DNA of 64,000 nucleotides from Sipunculus nudus. Its lineage: Eukaryota; Annelida; Sipuncula; Golfingiida; Sipunculidae. The notes below the pieces were generated by a model that was given only the letters and a program-made list of their open reading frames with translations, made no database searches and was not told the origin of the DNA. Where the stretch lies: NCBI GenBank assembly GCA_026874595.1, contig CM049312.1, positions 28,795,456 through 28,859,455 of the forward strand, given 5' to 3'. Shown here in pieces: positions 61,374 through 64,000 of the stretch (positions within the stretch are counted from its first letter, which is position 1; the number at the start of each line of letters is the position of its first letter). The position numbers and the translations under genes were made by a program.

Positions 61374-62615
61374 CAAGTCTACGTGATGATAAACTACTTT
61401 ATTTCTATAATAAATAACACAGATCACAAGCTATAACAACCTTGAGTGCAAAATGAATAGTAATAGGTATTCAAACATGAGAGGACTACGTGCTCACCTT
61501 GAAATGCAATAACTATAACTATTTTCTGTCTTTTCCTGGCCCTGACTCCAACAAATTAGATATGGCTCAACTCAAGAGGACACATTGATACACATACTTC
61601 CAAATGATCAAAAACGCACGACTTTTAACTGAAATATAAATTGTTACTTCACTTCCATGTAAAGGCAATAATGAAACAGACTCACCCACGGTTGCACTTG
61701 CATACCAATAAACATAGTGCTTTTTCGAATTATTATGTTAATTTATTGTATAAGATACAGTCAATCCTATGTTACAAGACCAATAGTGGGACTTAACAGG
61801 TGGTGTTAGTAAACAGGTCAGTTATAACCAATGTGAATGCTTCCGGTTCGCCGAAAGGGTTTTTTTTTTAGAAAGGTTGTCTTTCAGACAAGTACCACTG
61901 TAGGTACATTGTCTTGTGCTTAACCATGAAAGTCCTAATGCTAATATTATTTATTCAATCTTCACTTAGCAAGTTCAAACCGATCCTAAATAGAAATAAG
62001 AACATTGGTGATAATTTTTAATATTATTTCACTTTTTTTAAGAGTTCAAATATCATGACACTCAGAAGTGTATCACCGAGCAGATGCCAGCTGAAAGTTC
62101 ATACCGATAAATAAAAAATATATATGATTAAAATCGCATTGTAAAGGATACTATATTGAATAAAACAAAACAAAATATGAGCAAAATATACGGTGTTATG
62201 TGATTTTATACATACATGTAAAGGTGTGGCATATCTGATAAGAGCTCAGTGGGTGTTTATTCTGTTATGCGTCTGACAATCGTGACTATAAAACAACAAT
62301 CACCAACTTTTAGAGACATAGAGCACTGTTCCCACAAATAACTCATCACTTAAACATTTGATTTTTTTCTATATCTGAAATGCCAGGACCTGTTTATTTT
62401 TATGTCTTTTTTAATGCAAATTTAATGCAAAAAAGAATATTTGTCCGGGTTGTTAAACGGACTCATCCTTCATTTTCCCAGTCCTTTCTGGATTTCAGGT
62501 TATATTTGCACGGTGCCATGGATAATGTGAAAGTCAAAACCGATTGTGTCACATAAGGGCGAGGTTTTATAAAGATATCACCAATTTGCCGAGGCTGTGG
62601 CGGTTTTTTTTAAAC
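61374..62615. other. Intergenic, no recognisable gene
   Basis: AT-rich sequence with short frames only. Confidence 0.5.
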
Positions 62616-62617
62616 GT

Positions 62618-62700
62618 GATTCGCGTGATTTGAACTCAGGGCGTCCCACTGTCATCCAACACCTTAACCACTAGGCCATGTCTTACCCCGTCGCTCTAAC
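62618..62700 (-). repeat. tRNA-derived SINE head or tRNA relic
   Basis: On the minus strand: GGGGTAAGACATGGCCTAGT, GGTTAAGGTG (box A-like TGGCCTAGTGGTTAAGG), then about 30 bp on GAGTTCAAATCACG (box B-like). It is closely similar in layout to 30590-30705. The acceptor ends do not pair well, so a functional tRNA is unlikely. Confidence 0.65.
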
Positions 62701-62964
62701 TCTGTTAGCATCAACATTTATTAACTTATATGAAAAAAATATATATTTCAGAGTTTATAAAGACTGAGACAGTTTAGACTTCATTAGAAATATACTTTTG
62801 ATACTTCTTTACACATCAAAGCAATAATGGAACATGATTAATAGTTCATTCATCATCAATACATAAACAATTGTGATATGAGATGCTTATTTGGCTCAGA
62901 TAGAACAGCCGCTCCAATGCCTCAGTGACAAGTTAGGAATATTTTCCTATCCCTGCATGTGTAA
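62701..62964. other. Short spacer, nothing recognised
   Basis: AT-rich sequence between the SINE head and the next dispersed repeat. Confidence 0.5.
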
Positions 62965-64000
62965 ACAAGTGACCCATGGGTCATGACGCTCAGCTGCCAA
63001 GCATGACCTGCGACATCATGGGCTGCGATTCACAACTTCTAGTAAAATTGTTGCAGAACCTATATGCCAATTTTGTTTAAACTTTCTACGTTGCCATAAA
63101 TTCTTATCATATATGTCTGGTTAAAACATAGTGAATGATGGTCTGAGGCAAAATGTATGGTTGTTGAGCTATCAGGAACTAATCCCACAGCTTGCTCGAT
63201 ACCTGTCAGTCTCAAAAGGAATACCACACAGGCCACATATAAGATCAAAATATAGAAAAAGATCAAGGAAATTCATGCAAGAATTATTGTGAAACGGGTG
63301 CTTCCATATTATTTTTATTCAATACAAGCCAACTGTACTGAGCTTTCATAAATGATGGTCATATTTATTATGAAATCTTTGACCCAATGCAAGATTACAT
63401 TAATATACATCCCACTGCATTCACTTTAATAGTTCTTGAGATAATATGTTCTAAAGGAATTTAAAGATGGCTTCCTGGTGGCCATTTTGGATTTCTGACA
63501 GGTCGGAAATTGAACAACAAACATCCTCTAAAAGGGACCAAACATCATAAAAAATCACAGAAACTGCCCTGGCAAAAGGATTTCTAAAACGGCTACCTGG
63601 CAGACATAATGGTTTTCTCACATGACAAAAAATTCTGTGCAGGACTACCATGAAAGTACCAATTAATGGATACAAACCAGTTGCAAATGAAGATGCCAGC
63701 CTTGTGTATATTTATAAAACAAGTAACTGACAAGCATTATTTACTGGTTTAGCGCTTGGAAAAGGGTAGGAATGGTTTGTATAGTTGATTGAAACCTGTT
63801 TAAGCCCAAATTTGTACCAACTATTATTCAAGCGCCTGTGACTTGACCTTTGACCTCAAAATCAACAGGTCTTTTCCCCTGTTGGCAAAGAAGCGATATC
63901 AGTGCTGAAAGGTTTGGAATGAAAGGTCTAGCTTGAAATGTGTCCACAACCTTTTCAAAGAAGTGGATCCTGTGACCCTGACCTTTGACCTTGTGAACTC
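62965..64000 (+). repeat. Second copy of the palindrome-start element, runs off the window
   Basis: It starts ACAAGTGACCCATGGGTCAT with the palindrome TGACCCATGGGTCA at 62970-62983, followed by GACGCTCAGC, as at 33244. The interior diverges but has the same character (GACTTGACCTTTGACCTCAA, GACCCTGACCTTTGACCTT near the right edge). The 3' end is outside the window. Confidence 0.65.

Noticed and set aside
1-64000. CRISPR array, operon or other prokaryote-type system
   Set aside because: No regularly spaced short direct repeats with unique spacers, no ribosome-binding sites with closely packed genes; introns, LINE, SINE and BEL/Pao elements show an animal genome.

Overview
The window is animal nuclear DNA: AT-rich, intron-containing, crowded with (TA)n microsatellites, LINE, BEL/Pao and tRNA-derived repeats, and poor in genes. 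The lectin family, the style of the dispersed repeats and the BEL/Pao and LINE types suggest a bivalve mollusc. That is an inference from general resemblance, not from a species-specific match.

The only gene that reads intact is a small secreted C-type lectin on the minus strand, with exons at 37482-37263, 36966-36763 and 36185-35941. It encodes 222 residues, both introns are phase 1, and a TATA box lies just upstream. Three damaged relatives share its orientation: a three-exon pseudogene at 3.7-5.7 kb, a single-exon scrap at 9.96-10.05 kb, and a two-exon pseudogene at 19.2-20.15 kb. The window is therefore a piece of a lectin array with gene birth and death. Inside the last intron of the first pseudogene, the start of the final lectin exon plus its splice acceptor has been amplified into about six units of roughly 138 bp.

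The rest is mostly mobile or repeated DNA. From left to right: a 5'-truncated, frameshifted L1/Tx1-like LINE with poly(A) and target-site duplication (23.19-27.12 kb); a 1.1 kb duplicated segment carrying a tRNA-like SINE head (27.70-28.80 and 30.57-31.72 kb); a second diverged dispersed repeat (29.43-30.38 and 43.00-43.88 kb); an element that starts at a CCATGG-centred palindrome (33.24-34.64 kb, a second copy running off the right edge from 62.97 kb); a decayed BEL/Pao retrotransposon with both LTRs (44.34-49.31 kb, minus strand) that has lost the middle of its reverse transcriptase; a cluster of near-perfect palindromes (53.74-54.34 kb); a pair of GAGTACT-rich inverted repeats bracketing 2.8 kb and a LINE fragment (55.62-58.45 kb); and a 0.9 kb element with a hairpin near each end and 12-bp inverted repeats (59.0-59.9 kb), with partial copies at 21.9 and 41.0 kb.

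No CRISPR array, operon or prokaryote-type system is present. The best candidates for undescribed biology are the amplified lectin exon, the altered disulfide pattern of the lectin family, the palindrome cluster, the GAGTACT inverted repeats and the hairpin-ended element. All homology calls come from reading the sequence by eye; no database search was run.
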